A DNA stretch of 50,326 nucleotides from Chitinophagales bacterium (GTDB lineage: Bacteria; Bacteroidota; Bacteroidia; Chitinophagales; Saprospiraceae): NCBI GenBank assembly GCA_022360175.1, contig JAKSDI010000211.1, positions 1-50,326 on the forward strand, in the 5' to 3' direction. The position numbers and the translations under genes were made by a program. Below the pieces are notes generated by a model, which was given only the letters and a program-made list of their open reading frames with translations, did not search any database and had not been told where the DNA came from. Positions 24,164 through 34,317 of the stretch are shown here, one piece after another; position 1 is the stretch's first letter; each line of letters starts with the position of its first letter.

Positions 24164-26146
24164 ATGCGTTGTTCCCTCTTCCTTTGTTTGCTGCTGTGCA
24201 GTTCGTATGTTGTCCATTCTCAAAGCTTTTACGTGGATAAAAACCATCCCAGTGCCAGCGATTCAAATCCTGGTACAGAAGGACTTCCCTGGGCAAGTAT
24301 ACAGCATGCTGCTAATTCAGCAACGGCTGGAAGTACAGTCTATATTAAGGCAGGTACTTATTATGAGACTATTTGGTTGAATGTGAGTGGTTCGGCAGGC
24401 AATTATATAACTTTCACTAATCATGCCACAGATGTAGTGACTATTGATGGCGGGAGTACAGGAGCACAGACATTGCTTTTCGCTATTTTCGATAAAGATT
24501 ATATCAAGATTGATGGATTAAACTTTCAAAATGCTACAGGCAATTTTTCTTCTGGCATTTACATTGCGCAAGGGGCTGATTATGTAGAGATCACCAACAA
24601 TACCATTTCTAACATACATTTTTCTAATAACCCTGCCGACCCGGTCACCTCCTCTACTAATGTGAATCCCTTCGTTGTATACAATGAGTATGGCAATGAT
24701 GCTTGTTCGAATATTCTGGTGGATGGCAATGAAATTTATAATTGCCGGACAGGATTCTCAGAAGCTTTAACACTTAGTGGAAATGTAGAAAGCTTTGTTG
24801 TTTCGAATAATACAGTTCATGATATTACCAATATTGGAATAGATATAGCCGGAGGTTATGGCGTGAGTTCGAATGCTGCAACAGATATGGCTCGCAACGG
24901 TACTGTAACAGAAAACACAACCTATAATTGTGTGAGTAACTATGCAGTATCTGCGGGTATTTATGTTGATGGCGGGCATAATATATTAATTGAGAATAAT
25001 GTTTCGTATGCTAATGGGCGTGGCTTTGAAGTGGGGTGCGAACCCCTGGGGCATACAACAAGCGGTATCACTGTTCGCAATAATTTGGCTTATAATAATC
25101 TGGAGGCAGGGATTGGAATTGGCGGCTATGATTTCACAGGAGGGAATACAGGGAAAGTAACAGATTCACAAATATTCAACAATACTTTCTACAACAACAA
25201 CACTACCAATATCTGGAATGGAGAATTACTGGTTGAGTACACGGAGAATTGTACTATCAAGAACAACATTTTTAGTGCCCAAAACACTCAAAATATGTTG
25301 GTAGTGACACGCGAAAATTCTATAGGGCTTACAATTGATTATAATCTATATTCCCATCCGTCGGGGACTGCTTCAGTGAAAATAGACTATGAAGGGGCGG
25401 TGTATACAGGTTTTTCAACTTATCAGTCAGGTTCAGGTTTAGATGCCAATTCCATTTTCGGGACCCCCGGCTTTATCGCTCCTGGCAGTCAGAATTTTGA
25501 TATCTCTTCCAGCTCTTCTGCTATTGATGCTGGTGATCCTGCTTTTTCTGTAGGGCCAAGTGATACGGATTATGCTGGTAATCCTCGTTTGGTGGGTACT
25601 ATCATAGACATAGGTGCCTATGAATACCAATCAATATTGCCTGTTGAATTTGTTGACTTTTATGCAAGGCAGGAAGGAAGCGGTACTATATTAAAATGGA
25701 TTACGACAATAGAAGAAAACAGTAATTTATTTGAAGTGGAAAGGAGAGGAGCCGAGCATAACTTTCAAAAAATAGGTGAAGCACCTGCTCAAAATAAAGG
25801 AGCTACCTACTACTTTTTTGATGATCAGCCGCTGAATGGGATCAATTATTATCGCTTGCGCCAGCTGGATTTTGATGGTACGACAAGCTATTCACCAACG
25901 CTTGCAGTTACTTTTAAAGGGAACAATTTTAGTGTTTATCCCAATCCTTTTTCATCAGAGCTTATTATTGACCAGCTGACATATCCTACTTCGATGGCAA
26001 TTATATCTTCTGATGGGAAAATAGTTTATGAAGCTGTTGCTGAAAATGCCAGGCCGATAAATCTATCTTTTCTTGAAAAGGGCAGTTATATACTATTGCT
26101 ATATAAGGAAGAATTGGTTGAGGCAAAAAGAATTTTTAAGCATTAA
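24164..26146 (+). CDS. Right-handed parallel beta-helix protein with T9SS sorting domain
   Basis: 660 residues from the ATG at 24164, which gives a compact signal peptide (MRCSLFLCLLLCSSYVVHSQ). Earlier in-frame starts exist (24134, 24116, 24044), but the first would lie inside the valS terminator. FYVDKNHPSASDSNPGTEGL begins a DUF1565/pectate-lyase-like beta-helix with repeated short turns such as VEITNNTISNIH and ILIENNVSYANG. SSAIDAGDPAF...DIGAYEYQ is the 'choice-of-anchor Q' end. A region around PVEFVDFYARQEGSGTILKW resembles the small domain often found before T9SS tails, and FSVYPNPFSSELIIDQ starts the type A sorting domain. It is probably a cell-surface or released polysaccharide-binding or -degrading protein; catalytic residues are not evident. 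Confidence 0.88.
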   Translation: MRCSLFLCLLLCSSYVVHSQSFYVDKNHPSASDSNPGTEGLPWASIQHAANSATAGSTVYIKAGTYYETIWLNVSGSAGNYITFTNHATDVVTIDGGSTGAQTLLFAIFDKDYIKIDGLNFQNATGNFSSGIYIAQGADYVEITNNTISNIHFSNNPADPVTSSTNVNPFVVYNEYGNDACSNILVDGNEIYNCRTGFSEALTLSGNVESFVVSNNTVHDITNIGIDIAGGYGVSSNAATDMARNGTVTENTTYNCVSNYAVSAGIYVDGGHNILIENNVSYANGRGFEVGCEPLGHTTSGITVRNNLAYNNLEAGIGIGGYDFTGGNTGKVTDSQIFNNTFYNNNTTNIWNGELLVEYTENCTIKNNIFSAQNTQNMLVVTRENSIGLTIDYNLYSHPSGTASVKIDYEGAVYTGFSTYQSGSGLDANSIFGTPGFIAPGSQNFDISSSSSAIDAGDPAFSVGPSDTDYAGNPRLVGTIIDIGAYEYQSILPVEFVDFYARQEGSGTILKWITTIEENSNLFEVERRGAEHNFQKIGEAPAQNKGATYYFFDDQPLNGINYYRLRQLDFDGTTSYSPTLAVTFKGNNFSVYPNPFSSELIIDQLTYPTSMAIISSDGKIVYEAVAENARPINLSFLEKGSYILLLYKEELVEAKRIFKH

Positions 26147-26162
26147 GGAATGCTAATACAAT

Positions 26163-26206
26163 AAAAAAAGCCTGTTTTCGAATACGCTCGAAAACAGGCT
26201 TTTTTT
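26163..26206. terminator. Bidirectional intrinsic terminator
   Basis: A 19-bp perfect stem (26163-26181 with 26188-26206, core AGCCTGTTTTCGA) closed by a 6-nt loop, with A- and T-tracts forming its outer end, sits between two convergent T9SS genes. Confidence 0.95.
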
Positions 26207-26225
26207 ATTGTTCATCAACGAAATC

Positions 26226-28067
26226 TTATCGCTGGATCATGAACGGCTTAGAGCGAATACCTTCATCTGTTTGCAGACGTAGGTAGTAGCTACCAGTAGG
26301 TAGGTTGTTCAAATCAAACTTTAGCTTCTCCTGGCGTACATTTTCCAGAGAAGTAGACTGGATAAGTTGACCGTCATTAGAGAACATATCAATTCTCAAA
26401 TTCTCAGTTGGATTGTCCAGGTTGATTTCTGCCCATACCTGCTCATTAGCTACAGTAGGATAAACATTGATCGTATTAGCAGATAGTAAGTCAACAGAGT
26501 TAACCACTTCTTCTACACCAATAGACAAGCGTACTACAGGTACAACATCCAAACCAAAACCTACTAGGCTGTAATCACCAGTGTTACCAACATCTAGAGC
26601 TACTGCCCACTTATCAGCATTCATTACAGAATCCTGGTAGAAATTCATCGCCTGATAGTCAACATCACTAGTAACCACCATGAAGTTATCAGTATCTTCA
26701 TCACCAGGAGCAAATTCTACTACGATGATATAGTAAGTATCATCCTTCAACTGAATGAAATCACCATCAAGGCCTACAGGAATAGTAGTCAAGCCATTTT
26801 CACTTCCGTTAATATTGTAGAAGTTGAAAGCAATAGGACCAACATATTCACCTTCAGTAAGTTCGAAATCTTCACCTCCTTCACCATTCCACTCGTACAA
26901 GTAAGTAGTTACACTGCTACCAGCCAAGTCATCTGCATTACCAAGGTAGAAAGAAACATAACGTGCATATAGCTGCTCTCCATCCATGTCAGAACCATTA
27001 GCTACGTAGAAGATGTTACCAAAACGGTAGTCATTATCATCAGCAGGCTGCGTAGCGTATAAGCCAGTACCATTTTCTTTTGCAAACAAAGTATCTGTTA
27101 CTGCAAAGATGAAATCCTGAGTGTTGTCAACAGGATTCGCATCATCATTGCCTTCCAGGCTTAGTGTATAAGTACCTGTGTATACTGTACCTGCTTCAGC
27201 TACAGGGATAAACTCATTTTGGAAGAATACGTTTTCTGCTACTGAATCAGGGCCTACCATTGCGTAAGTCAATTCTTCAGTGAAAACATCAGAGCTACCA
27301 TCATTGATATCGATTGATAGTGTAGCATTCAACTGTTCCATTGCACCCATGTTTTGGATATCAGCCATGAAACCAAATGTTGATACCTGGCTAGCAGGTA
27401 CAGCTGAGTTTGGAGCAATTGCGTGGAACTGGTTAACACGCATATCGTGATCAGGACGTGGATCGCTATCTACCAGCTTCACATCATCAATTTTCCAAGT
27501 GTACTCGTAGAATCCTTGCCAGCGGAACTGGATATATACTTCTGCCTGGTTAGCAGCTTCAGGAAGCTCTATATTTACTGGGTTTACAGCAGAAGTCAAA
27601 TCGTTTTGCTCTACATCAGTGTGGATCTGGTAATAAATGAATGAGTTACCACCATCCGTACTAACACCTACTTCTGCAATAGAGAAAGTAGCTGCAGAGA
27701 AGAAAGCATATTGGTTTTCAGCTGTCAAATATACCTGTCCATATGCAGAACAGTCAATTGCAGAAGAAGTAACAGTAACATCATGGCTGTTTTCGCCATT
27801 TGCATCAGAGTTAAACATGATGTAACCATTGCTGGCTGTGGTAGAACCATAATCAGGCTGAGAGCCAAAATTGATAAAACCAGGGTCATTTAACCAAACC
27901 CAGTCTTCATTACCACCATTGGTACCACCAGTGGTCCATTCGTTGTAAAATGCATCTTCGTCAGAGAAGTCATCTTCCCAGATAATATTCTGGGCTGTAG
28001 TTGTTGCTGCAAATGCTAAGATGCATAGCAGGCTTAAAATAGATTTTGTAAACAATTGCACACTCAT
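26226..28067 (-). CDS. T9SS-exported protein with jelly-roll-like N-terminal domain
   Basis: 613 residues. A signal peptide (to about TTTAQ) is followed by IIWEDDFSDEDAFYNEWTTG, the start of a 'choice-of-anchor J'/MAM-like beta-sandwich that ends with YTWKIDDVKLVDSDPRPDHD. A middle region holds an Ig-like segment and ends in a part shared with the neighbouring paralogue (DTLFAKENGTGLYATQ, YRFGNIFYVANGSDM). The end (NTINVYPTVANEQVWAEINL to YYLRLQTDEGIRSKPFMIQR) is a T9SS type A sorting domain. It is probably an adhesin-like surface protein; no catalytic motif is visible. Confidence 0.85.
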   Translation of the reverse strand: MSVQLFTKSILSLLCILAFAATTTAQNIIWEDDFSDEDAFYNEWTTGGTNGGNEDWVWLNDPGFINFGSQPDYGSTTASNGYIMFNSDANGENSHDVTVTSSAIDCSAYGQVYLTAENQYAFFSAATFSIAEVGVSTDGGNSFIYYQIHTDVEQNDLTSAVNPVNIELPEAANQAEVYIQFRWQGFYEYTWKIDDVKLVDSDPRPDHDMRVNQFHAIAPNSAVPASQVSTFGFMADIQNMGAMEQLNATLSIDINDGSSDVFTEELTYAMVGPDSVAENVFFQNEFIPVAEAGTVYTGTYTLSLEGNDDANPVDNTQDFIFAVTDTLFAKENGTGLYATQPADDNDYRFGNIFYVANGSDMDGEQLYARYVSFYLGNADDLAGSSVTTYLYEWNGEGGEDFELTEGEYVGPIAFNFYNINGSENGLTTIPVGLDGDFIQLKDDTYYIIVVEFAPGDEDTDNFMVVTSDVDYQAMNFYQDSVMNADKWAVALDVGNTGDYSLVGFGLDVVPVVRLSIGVEEVVNSVDLLSANTINVYPTVANEQVWAEINLDNPTENLRIDMFSNDGQLIQSTSLENVRQEKLKFDLNNLPTGSYYLRLQTDEGIRSKPFMIQR

Positions 28068-28118
28068 AATTTTGATTGAATTTATTAATTAACAGTATGG
28101 GTGAATCCTTTCATAATG

Positions 28119-30578
28119 CTATTGAACAATCAAAGTTGCAGTAGCAACCTTGTCTGTACTTTCTAGTTTTATTGTATAGCTTCCAGGGACAAAATTTCGG
28201 GCATCAAAGGTAATATGTTTTTGCGTAACAGGTAAAAGCTTTTTGTTAAATACGTTTCTGCCCGACATATCTGCAATGCTAAGACGTTGTGGCTGCATGC
28301 CTTCCGGGATATCCAGGTAGATTTTATCTCCTTCCCTGCAGGGGTTAGGATATACACTAAGTGGATAAATATTTTCTTTCGATATATTAGTCGTATTAGT
28401 TGTTCTACTGATGTGAAGCCGGATGAGCGGTACAATATTATATCCAAATCCCAAAGGGTTAAAATTGTCGGGTTCTCCTATATCCAGGAAGCTACTAAAT
28501 TGCTCCGTTCCTGTTTGTTCATATGAATAATTAGTAGCTAAATAATCCAGGGTGTCATTAACCAAGACCAATAAAGGAGGGCCTGTATTATAGTTATAGC
28601 GAATTGCTACTAAATAATAGGAGTTATCTTCCAAAGGATAGCCTTCAGCATCAAAATCTATATTAGTAGTAATAATAGCTAAGTCTTCTTCATCATTGAG
28701 AGGATAATAATTGTGAACAAGTTCGTCCATTTCACTATCAATATTTGCTAATCCATCATCATTTAGATCACCATGCCATTTATATAAAAAAATATCTACT
28801 CCACGGTTGGAAATATTGCTAACTCGATTAAGGCCAAAGGTTATTTCTTTTGCAAACCACCCATCTCCATTAGGCACATAAAAAAGGTTACCATATGAAT
28901 ACTTAAAGGCTTCTTGTGGAAAAATATCCCTTGTGTAACCATTCTCTTTGGCAAAAGTAGTATCTGATACCGTGAAGTGCCATTTTAATGTATCATCCTC
29001 GGGACGATCATCTGGCATATCGTGATGAACCGTATAAAACCCATGATAAAGTCCTTCTTCATTTATACTTGAGATAGGCATTGGCTCTTCAAAAACAATA
29101 TTTTCTACCAACACATCAACATCTATATCTCCCAGATTTTGTGTAGATCGATGTATTTCTTCTCCATCTGATGCCCTGATAACAAAGGCCTCCTGAATAA
29201 CATTTTCAGCTTCCATACTACCATTATTGACGACATCTGCCAGGAAAGGAATATCCACCAATTGAGAAGAAGGAGTGATAAGGCTAGGCGCCATAGAAAA
29301 GAAATTTCGATTAACACGCATATCCCATGCAGGGCGTTCCACTATCGCAACATCATCAATACCCCAGAAATAGTAATCACCACCCCAGGTAAATTTCACT
29401 TTAAATTCAGAACTTCCTGCAGCTTCTGCTGGCAATGGAATATAGAAGTAGTTATTTTCAAATGTATAACCACTTATGTTGGTAGCTGGCGTAGTATAGG
29501 GGGCTGTATTAAAGGGATCACTCCAAGTGCTTCCTCCATCTGTACTATAGGACATTGACGTAGTAAATCGAGCTCCATATAGTGTAGCTGGAGCAGAAGG
29601 GGAGGTATTTAATATTCGTAATATTTGGGCAAACTGTATCGCTATAGGGGCATTCGAATTAGAAAGATTAATAGTAGGGGAGATCAATTCGTGCGTGTAA
29701 AATACAGTATTGGTGGGATCACCATCCAGCAGGTTAAAATAATCAGCAGTAAAAACCATTGCGCCATCAGCAGCTGTCAGGCTATGAATAAAAGCAGATT
29801 GAATTGGATCTGGTTCTGGGTAGAGATTGAATCCATTGCTGATCCTGCCACCAGGCATCCATTCCCATATTCCATCACCTCCCTGATTACCAATGTTTTG
29901 CGAGACCCATCCATTAGCTCCAAATGGAAAAGATTCAAACCATAGTGAATTTTCAGGTTCTGCCGGGTTTTCAGTTGTTATAATGAGGTCATCAATTGCC
30001 CAAAAATATTCATCATTGCCTTCCCATTTCCAGGTGATTTGTACATTCTCCTGATCTCCTGCTATAGCACTAATATCAAGCGTAACATAATATGGACTAT
30101 TGGCTTCTATCACTTCAATAGGAGCATATTGATCTTCATCGTCAAGTATTAATGCCGGAAAAGCAGAGAATTCTTTAGTTGAAGTCCCATTAGAGATAAT
30201 TAATAGAGCATTATCACTTGGATTGTTGTTTTCGGAGGCAATGGCAGTCTGAAATTGAATATATACCTTATCCTCGCCCGTACAATCAATGGAAGGAGTC
30301 GTAAGAGTACTGAGGTGATTGCTATTGAGATTGCTAAATGCATTTGAGTTGAGAAAGGCAAAACCATTATTGGCTGTTGCTGCATAGAAGTGACCAATCG
30401 GTCCGCTGAAATTACAATTGTTATTGTCTGAACAATAAGACCATAATACATTTTGTCCTGAACTATCTTCGTTTATCCAGGTATCAGGAATTCCATTAGA
30501 AAAATCTTCTTCCCAAAAAATTTGCGCATTAGCTGCAAATACGCAACACAGGATGGCCAGTGTAAGCATTTGTTTCAT
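28119..30578 (-). CDS. Larger paralogue: T9SS-exported protein with two jelly-roll-like domains
   Basis: 819 residues. Signal peptide to about FAANAQ. Two successive beta-sandwich domains each end with a WAIDD/WGIDD motif (YFWAIDDLIITTE and YFWGIDDVAIVE). They are followed by the same middle region as the adjacent gene (WHFTVSDTTFAKENGY, SYGNLFYVPNGDGW) and a T9SS type A tail (YPLSVYPNPCREGDKIYLDI to TATLIVQ). It is 51 bp upstream of its paralogue on the same strand, so the pair arose by tandem duplication with loss or gain of one N-terminal domain and is probably co-transcribed. Confidence 0.85.
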   Translation of the reverse strand: MKQMLTLAILCCVFAANAQIFWEEDFSNGIPDTWINEDSSGQNVLWSYCSDNNNCNFSGPIGHFYAATANNGFAFLNSNAFSNLNSNHLSTLTTPSIDCTGEDKVYIQFQTAIASENNNPSDNALLIISNGTSTKEFSAFPALILDDEDQYAPIEVIEANSPYYVTLDISAIAGDQENVQITWKWEGNDEYFWAIDDLIITTENPAEPENSLWFESFPFGANGWVSQNIGNQGGDGIWEWMPGGRISNGFNLYPEPDPIQSAFIHSLTAADGAMVFTADYFNLLDGDPTNTVFYTHELISPTINLSNSNAPIAIQFAQILRILNTSPSAPATLYGARFTTSMSYSTDGGSTWSDPFNTAPYTTPATNISGYTFENNYFYIPLPAEAAGSSEFKVKFTWGGDYYFWGIDDVAIVERPAWDMRVNRNFFSMAPSLITPSSQLVDIPFLADVVNNGSMEAENVIQEAFVIRASDGEEIHRSTQNLGDIDVDVLVENIVFEEPMPISSINEEGLYHGFYTVHHDMPDDRPEDDTLKWHFTVSDTTFAKENGYTRDIFPQEAFKYSYGNLFYVPNGDGWFAKEITFGLNRVSNISNRGVDIFLYKWHGDLNDDGLANIDSEMDELVHNYYPLNDEEDLAIITTNIDFDAEGYPLEDNSYYLVAIRYNYNTGPPLLVLVNDTLDYLATNYSYEQTGTEQFSSFLDIGEPDNFNPLGFGYNIVPLIRLHISRTTNTTNISKENIYPLSVYPNPCREGDKIYLDIPEGMQPQRLSIADMSGRNVFNKKLLPVTQKHITFDARNFVPGSYTIKLESTDKVATATLIVQ

Positions 30579-30796
30579 AGCAATATATTTTATAATTGTC
30601 TAGTTAAGTGTAAAACATATAATTTGGCCAGTAATTAATATACATCATTCAACTTGGATGAGTTGTCGGAAAGCGCCAATTCGTAATCTAGCTTGCCAAC
30701 TATACTGGCTTTACATAAAATTAATCTAATCTGTGTACACAACTTGTCAATTAACTCGAAACCCTCCTCAAAACCAATCAAAAATAAATTATTCTC

Positions 30797-31807
30797 TTAT
30801 ACTTTGCCTAAAATAGAGCCCGTCTCCTTTACCAATTGATACTCCTTTTTTAATTGTGGCTGATTTACAGGCACCACCCCCACTTTTTCGCATACCTGGC
30901 CGCCAGCTAAATTGGCTAATAAAGCAATTTCAGATAAGGGCATATTCAAAGATAAGCCTAAACCCGCTATTGAAAAAACAGTATCACCAGCACCACACAC
31001 ATCCGCAATGGTACGAGGATGGGTGCCCAATATCGCTTCCTGTTCTTTATTTTCGAAATATATTCCTTTTTCTGATAAAGTGATTAAAGTATGTTCGTTG
31101 CCCAGCTGTGAGCGAATATAATGAGCAGCTTCTTTTAGGGAAGATGCGTTTGCTTCTATTGAAAATGGGGTTTGTTCCTGAATTTCTTTTAGGTTGGGCT
31201 TAAATAATGAAACACGCTTATAGGCCCAGAAATTTTTATTTTTAGGATCAACAGCAGTTGGAATATTTCTCTTAATTGCTTCAGATATTAGTTCATCAAT
31301 AAGCTGTTGCGATAAAACCCCTTTATTATAATCCTGAAGCAGGATAGCATGTATCTCGTTTTGATCTAGAATATTTACTATCGCCTGCATTAACTCCTTA
31401 CATTCCTGTGGAGACAATGCATGTTGGTCTTCTGTATCCACTCGGAGTAAATGCTGATTGCTGGCAATTACCCTGGTTTTTACAGTTGTCCTGCGTTCTG
31501 CTGATTGTATGATACCTTGTACGGATAACTCATTCTCAGGCATCAATTCCAAAAAAGTAGCAGCATTTTCATCTTTTCCAATAATACTACAAAGATAGGG
31601 CTTAGCGCCTAATGCTCGAATATTGAGTGCTACATTGGCTGCTCCTCCCAATCGATTTTCCCTTTTGTGTAAGTGCACAACGGGAACAGGAGCCTCTGGT
31701 GAAATTCGATCAGCAGAACCAGTAAGGTAGCGATCGATCATGACATCACCAACGATAAGAATGTTTTGATTAGAGAAAGATTCGAAGATGTTGCTGTATT
31801 GATTCAT
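30797..31807 (-). CDS. hldA: D-glycero-beta-D-manno-heptose-7-phosphate kinase (HldA/RfaE domain I)
   Basis: 336 residues of the PfkB sugar-kinase fold. NILIVGDVMIDRYLTGSADRISPEAPVPVV, RLGGAANVALNIRALGAKPY and the catalytic ADVCGAGDTVFS (aspartate base and anion hole) match the N-terminal kinase domain of HldE/RfaE. The C-terminal nucleotidyltransferase domain of bifunctional HldE is absent, so this is the single-domain form. It makes heptose-1,7-bisphosphate on the way to ADP-heptose for LPS core. It lies 40 bp downstream of waaA on the same strand, consistent with an LPS-core operon. Other PfkB carbohydrate kinases are less likely given the DRISPEAPVPVV motif. Confidence 0.85.
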   Translation of the reverse strand: MNQYSNIFESFSNQNILIVGDVMIDRYLTGSADRISPEAPVPVVHLHKRENRLGGAANVALNIRALGAKPYLCSIIGKDENAATFLELMPENELSVQGIIQSAERRTTVKTRVIASNQHLLRVDTEDQHALSPQECKELMQAIVNILDQNEIHAILLQDYNKGVLSQQLIDELISEAIKRNIPTAVDPKNKNFWAYKRVSLFKPNLKEIQEQTPFSIEANASSLKEAAHYIRSQLGNEHTLITLSEKGIYFENKEQEAILGTHPRTIADVCGAGDTVFSIAGLGLSLNMPLSEIALLANLAGGQVCEKVGVVPVNQPQLKKEYQLVKETGSILGKV

Positions 31808-31847
31808 TAGTCCCTCGTGAATGTATCGGGCAAATATATTAAGACGA

Positions 31848-33089
31848 TCACTTGTTAAGCAGATATTTTGAGATTTTCTTACTCGCTCCCCGATTATTTT
31901 GAATATAAGTAATTGCTTTGGCTGAAGCTGCTTTGTTTTTATCAGGCTGACTCAGTTCATGAAAAACTGTAAAAAGGCTTTCTTCATTTTCTATGGAATA
32001 GCCACCACCACTTTCTACCAGATAGCGAGCCTCCTCAAATTTATGATATTTAGGGCCAAAAATAACAGGCAGGCCAAAAGCAATAGGTTCCAATGTATTG
32101 TGTAAGCCAGTACGGAAAGCTCCTCCTATATAAGCTATTTTCCCAAATTGATAAAGCGAAGATAACATGCCAATATTATCTATGACCAGTACTTTTATAT
32201 CCTGTAAATCATCCTTTGTCGATAACTCAGAATACCGGATAGCTGCTAAATCCAACTGATCGATGAATTGGCTTATCTGTTTGTTATTAATGTTGTGAGG
32301 TGCGATGATCGCCTTCCAGTCTTTTTGCCAATGCTTGTTTAACAAAGGGAGCAATATAGTTTCATCTTCAGGCCAGGTGCTTCCAGCCACTATAATATTA
32401 CTTCCTTCAACAAAAGTTGCCAGTTCTGGAAAATGTCGAGCACTATCGGCAATATCTGCTACCCGGTCTACTCGTGGGTCTCCACAAACTGTCCAGTTTT
32501 GAACTCCGATGTCAGAAAGCCGATTTGCTGATTCCTGATTCTGAACAAATATATGATCCAGCCAGCTCAACATTTCCCGAAAGGGAGTTCCATACCATTT
32601 AAAAAATAGCTGATTAGGCCGGAAAAGAGCAGCTACCAATAAGGTCGGTATATTTTGTATATAGAGCGCCTTAAAATGATAATACCAAAATTCATACTTC
32701 ACAAAAATTGCCATATCTGGCTTCCATATATCCAGAAATGCTTTTGCATTGGAAGGGGTATCCAAAGGCAAATAAACTACCGCATCAGCAGCTTCATAGT
32801 TTTTGCGTATCTCATAACCAGAAGGAGAAAAAAAACTAAGCAATATCTGACAATCGGGCTGCTCTTTTTTTAATAACTCTATGATTGGCCGCCCCTGTTC
32901 GAATTCACCCAATGAAGCGCAGTGTATCCATATTAAAGAAAATTGACGATTTATGGATGTGCTAAGTTGGAGATGTCGTTTCTTCCAGTGTCGTCTCCCT
33001 TTTAGCCACAAACTAGCTTTCTTGGAAAAAAGACTCGCAAGGCGTATCGCCATGTAATAGAGTAGTATCGCAAATCGATATAATAGCAT
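31848..33089 (-). CDS. waaA: 3-deoxy-D-manno-octulosonic acid (Kdo) transferase
   Basis: 413 residues. It transfers Kdo from CMP-Kdo to lipid A precursor at the inner membrane. A membrane-associated N-terminus (LLYRFAILLYYMAIRLASLF) is followed by IWIHCASLGEFEQGRPIIELL with the catalytic glutamate region, LLSFFSPSGYEIRKNY, VKYEFWYYHF, SNIIVAGSTWPEDETIL and AYIGGAFRTGLHNTLEPIAFGLPVIFGP in the donor-binding half: the full set of GT30 motifs. It is the first gene of a waaA-hldA operon. Confidence 0.95.
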   Translation of the reverse strand: MLLYRFAILLYYMAIRLASLFSKKASLWLKGRRHWKKRHLQLSTSINRQFSLIWIHCASLGEFEQGRPIIELLKKEQPDCQILLSFFSPSGYEIRKNYEAADAVVYLPLDTPSNAKAFLDIWKPDMAIFVKYEFWYYHFKALYIQNIPTLLVAALFRPNQLFFKWYGTPFREMLSWLDHIFVQNQESANRLSDIGVQNWTVCGDPRVDRVADIADSARHFPELATFVEGSNIIVAGSTWPEDETILLPLLNKHWQKDWKAIIAPHNINNKQISQFIDQLDLAAIRYSELSTKDDLQDIKVLVIDNIGMLSSLYQFGKIAYIGGAFRTGLHNTLEPIAFGLPVIFGPKYHKFEEARYLVESGGGYSIENEESLFTVFHELSQPDKNKAASAKAITYIQNNRGASKKISKYLLNK

Positions 33090-33441
33090 ATTTTCAGTGG
33101 TCAGTGGTCAGTTTTTCAGTGTTTAGTATGTAGTTGGCAGTGTTCAGTCGAGCATGCCTTGAATTGGGAAAACCAGTATATATTGGATGTCAGGTTTCGT
33201 GTATTGCTAAGAAGGACTGCCTTTATTCCACCCTTATGATAAATTTCGGTATACCATACTTCCAAAACATGATATGCAATAAATCGCCTACCTTCTCACC
33301 ACATCACCCTTCGCCCGACGTAGCTGATAAGCGTAGTCGGGATATCACTCCTCACTTCTCATTATCATAGCATTCTTAAATACCAAAAAACCATCCCCAC
33401 ATAACTATATGGTCCTCTAGCCACATCACAATATCCCACAT
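33090..33441. other. Intergenic region with short repeats and a hairpin
   Basis: No gene seen. TCAGTGG-type 7-bp repeats lie at 33098-33150. A 28-nt segment at 33303-33330 recurs at 34288-34315. CCCGAC (33314-33319) pairs with GTCGGG (33336-33341). A second low-complexity run (ATCACTCCTCACTTCTC) follows near 33342-33362. Confidence 0.5.
33303..33330 (+). repeat. 28-nt dispersed direct repeat, copy 1
   Basis: Matches 34288-34315 at 24 of 28 positions (shared ends ATCACCCTT and AGCTGATAA). Both copies adjoin 7-bp repeat runs and flank the outer-membrane gene at 33442-34200. Confidence 0.6.
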
Positions 33442-34200
33442 CTAATAATATATCTCATCCGCATCTTTACCAAAGTAGAAAGGAAGAATCCAGCCTACTC
33501 GGAATCCCATATCCAGGTCTACTCGTTTAGTTTCATCCTTGGACATAGTCGCAAAATCATAGTCGCGACGACTTTGAGTAAAGGCTTGTGTGAATTCAAA
33601 ACCCAAGTAGACATTTATCCTTTTATCACGGCTTAGCACCTGATAGCCGATAAATTCTGTAAAAGCCAGGCCATTGGTGAGCCGATCATATCCTTTTTTA
33701 TATTCTTTGCTTAGCTGTGGAACTTCCTTGACGGGGTCATCCTGTATACGAATTTTGTGTTGAAACAGTCCACTACCCACTGTTACTCGTATACCTGAAC
33801 GAGGATTTGCCAGTCCCAGGCTAATTAACTTTCCTACGTGTGCTCCTATAAAATAAGCCCGCATGCGTAGCTGAATGTCAGCATAGGTACGATCATTACC
33901 GATAATGGCCTCCTGATCATTGACAATATTGCTTAATACCTTGTCATTGACTCGATTTCCAAAGTAGTAATTCATGTCGATGCCGCCAATCCAGTTATTC
34001 TCAGAAGTGATGATCTCCAATCCTGAACCAACGCTAAAGTGTGATCCGAATCGATCCGCAAGGTCCCCTGCTGGGGTATGGCCTGCATAGCTGAGCTTAA
34101 AAAGTAATCCATTTCCCTTGTTGCGGGAGTAGTAATCATCCTGGGAAAAAGCAGAAAAGGAAATGCTCAGAATAAATAAGGTAAATAATAGTTTTTGCAT
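33442..34200 (-). CDS. Predicted outer-membrane beta-barrel protein
   Basis: 252 residues. Signal peptide to about SFSAFSQ, then alternating amphipathic strands (GLLFKLSYAGHTPAGDLADRFG, GGIDMNYYFGNRV, MRAYFIGAHVGKLISLGL, RVTVGSGLFQHKIRI, INVYLGFEFTQAF, DLDMGFRVGWILPFYFG). The pattern suggests an 8- to 10-stranded barrel of the 'outer membrane protein beta-barrel' type. I do not recognise a specific family. Homologues encoded near gliding or T9SS genes exist in this phylum, but nothing here fixes a function. Confidence 0.65.
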   Translation of the reverse strand: MQKLLFTLFILSISFSAFSQDDYYSRNKGNGLLFKLSYAGHTPAGDLADRFGSHFSVGSGLEIITSENNWIGGIDMNYYFGNRVNDKVLSNIVNDQEAIIGNDRTYADIQLRMRAYFIGAHVGKLISLGLANPRSGIRVTVGSGLFQHKIRIQDDPVKEVPQLSKEYKKGYDRLTNGLAFTEFIGYQVLSRDKRINVYLGFEFTQAFTQSRRDYDFATMSKDETKRVDLDMGFRVGWILPFYFGKDADEIYY

Positions 34201-34287
34201 AGCTCTATCGAATTTTCATAATTATCCGGGCTCAAAAGTAAATAAAAACCCTTCTTTGACAAAAAGTCCTAAGAATAGTAATCACGA

Positions 34288-34315
34288 ATCACCCTTTGTC
34301 TGACGAAGCTGATAA
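34288..34315 (+). repeat. 28-nt dispersed direct repeat, copy 2
   Basis: See the copy at 33303-33330; it differs at four positions and leads directly into the 7-bp array. Confidence 0.6.
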
Positions 34316-34317
34316 AC

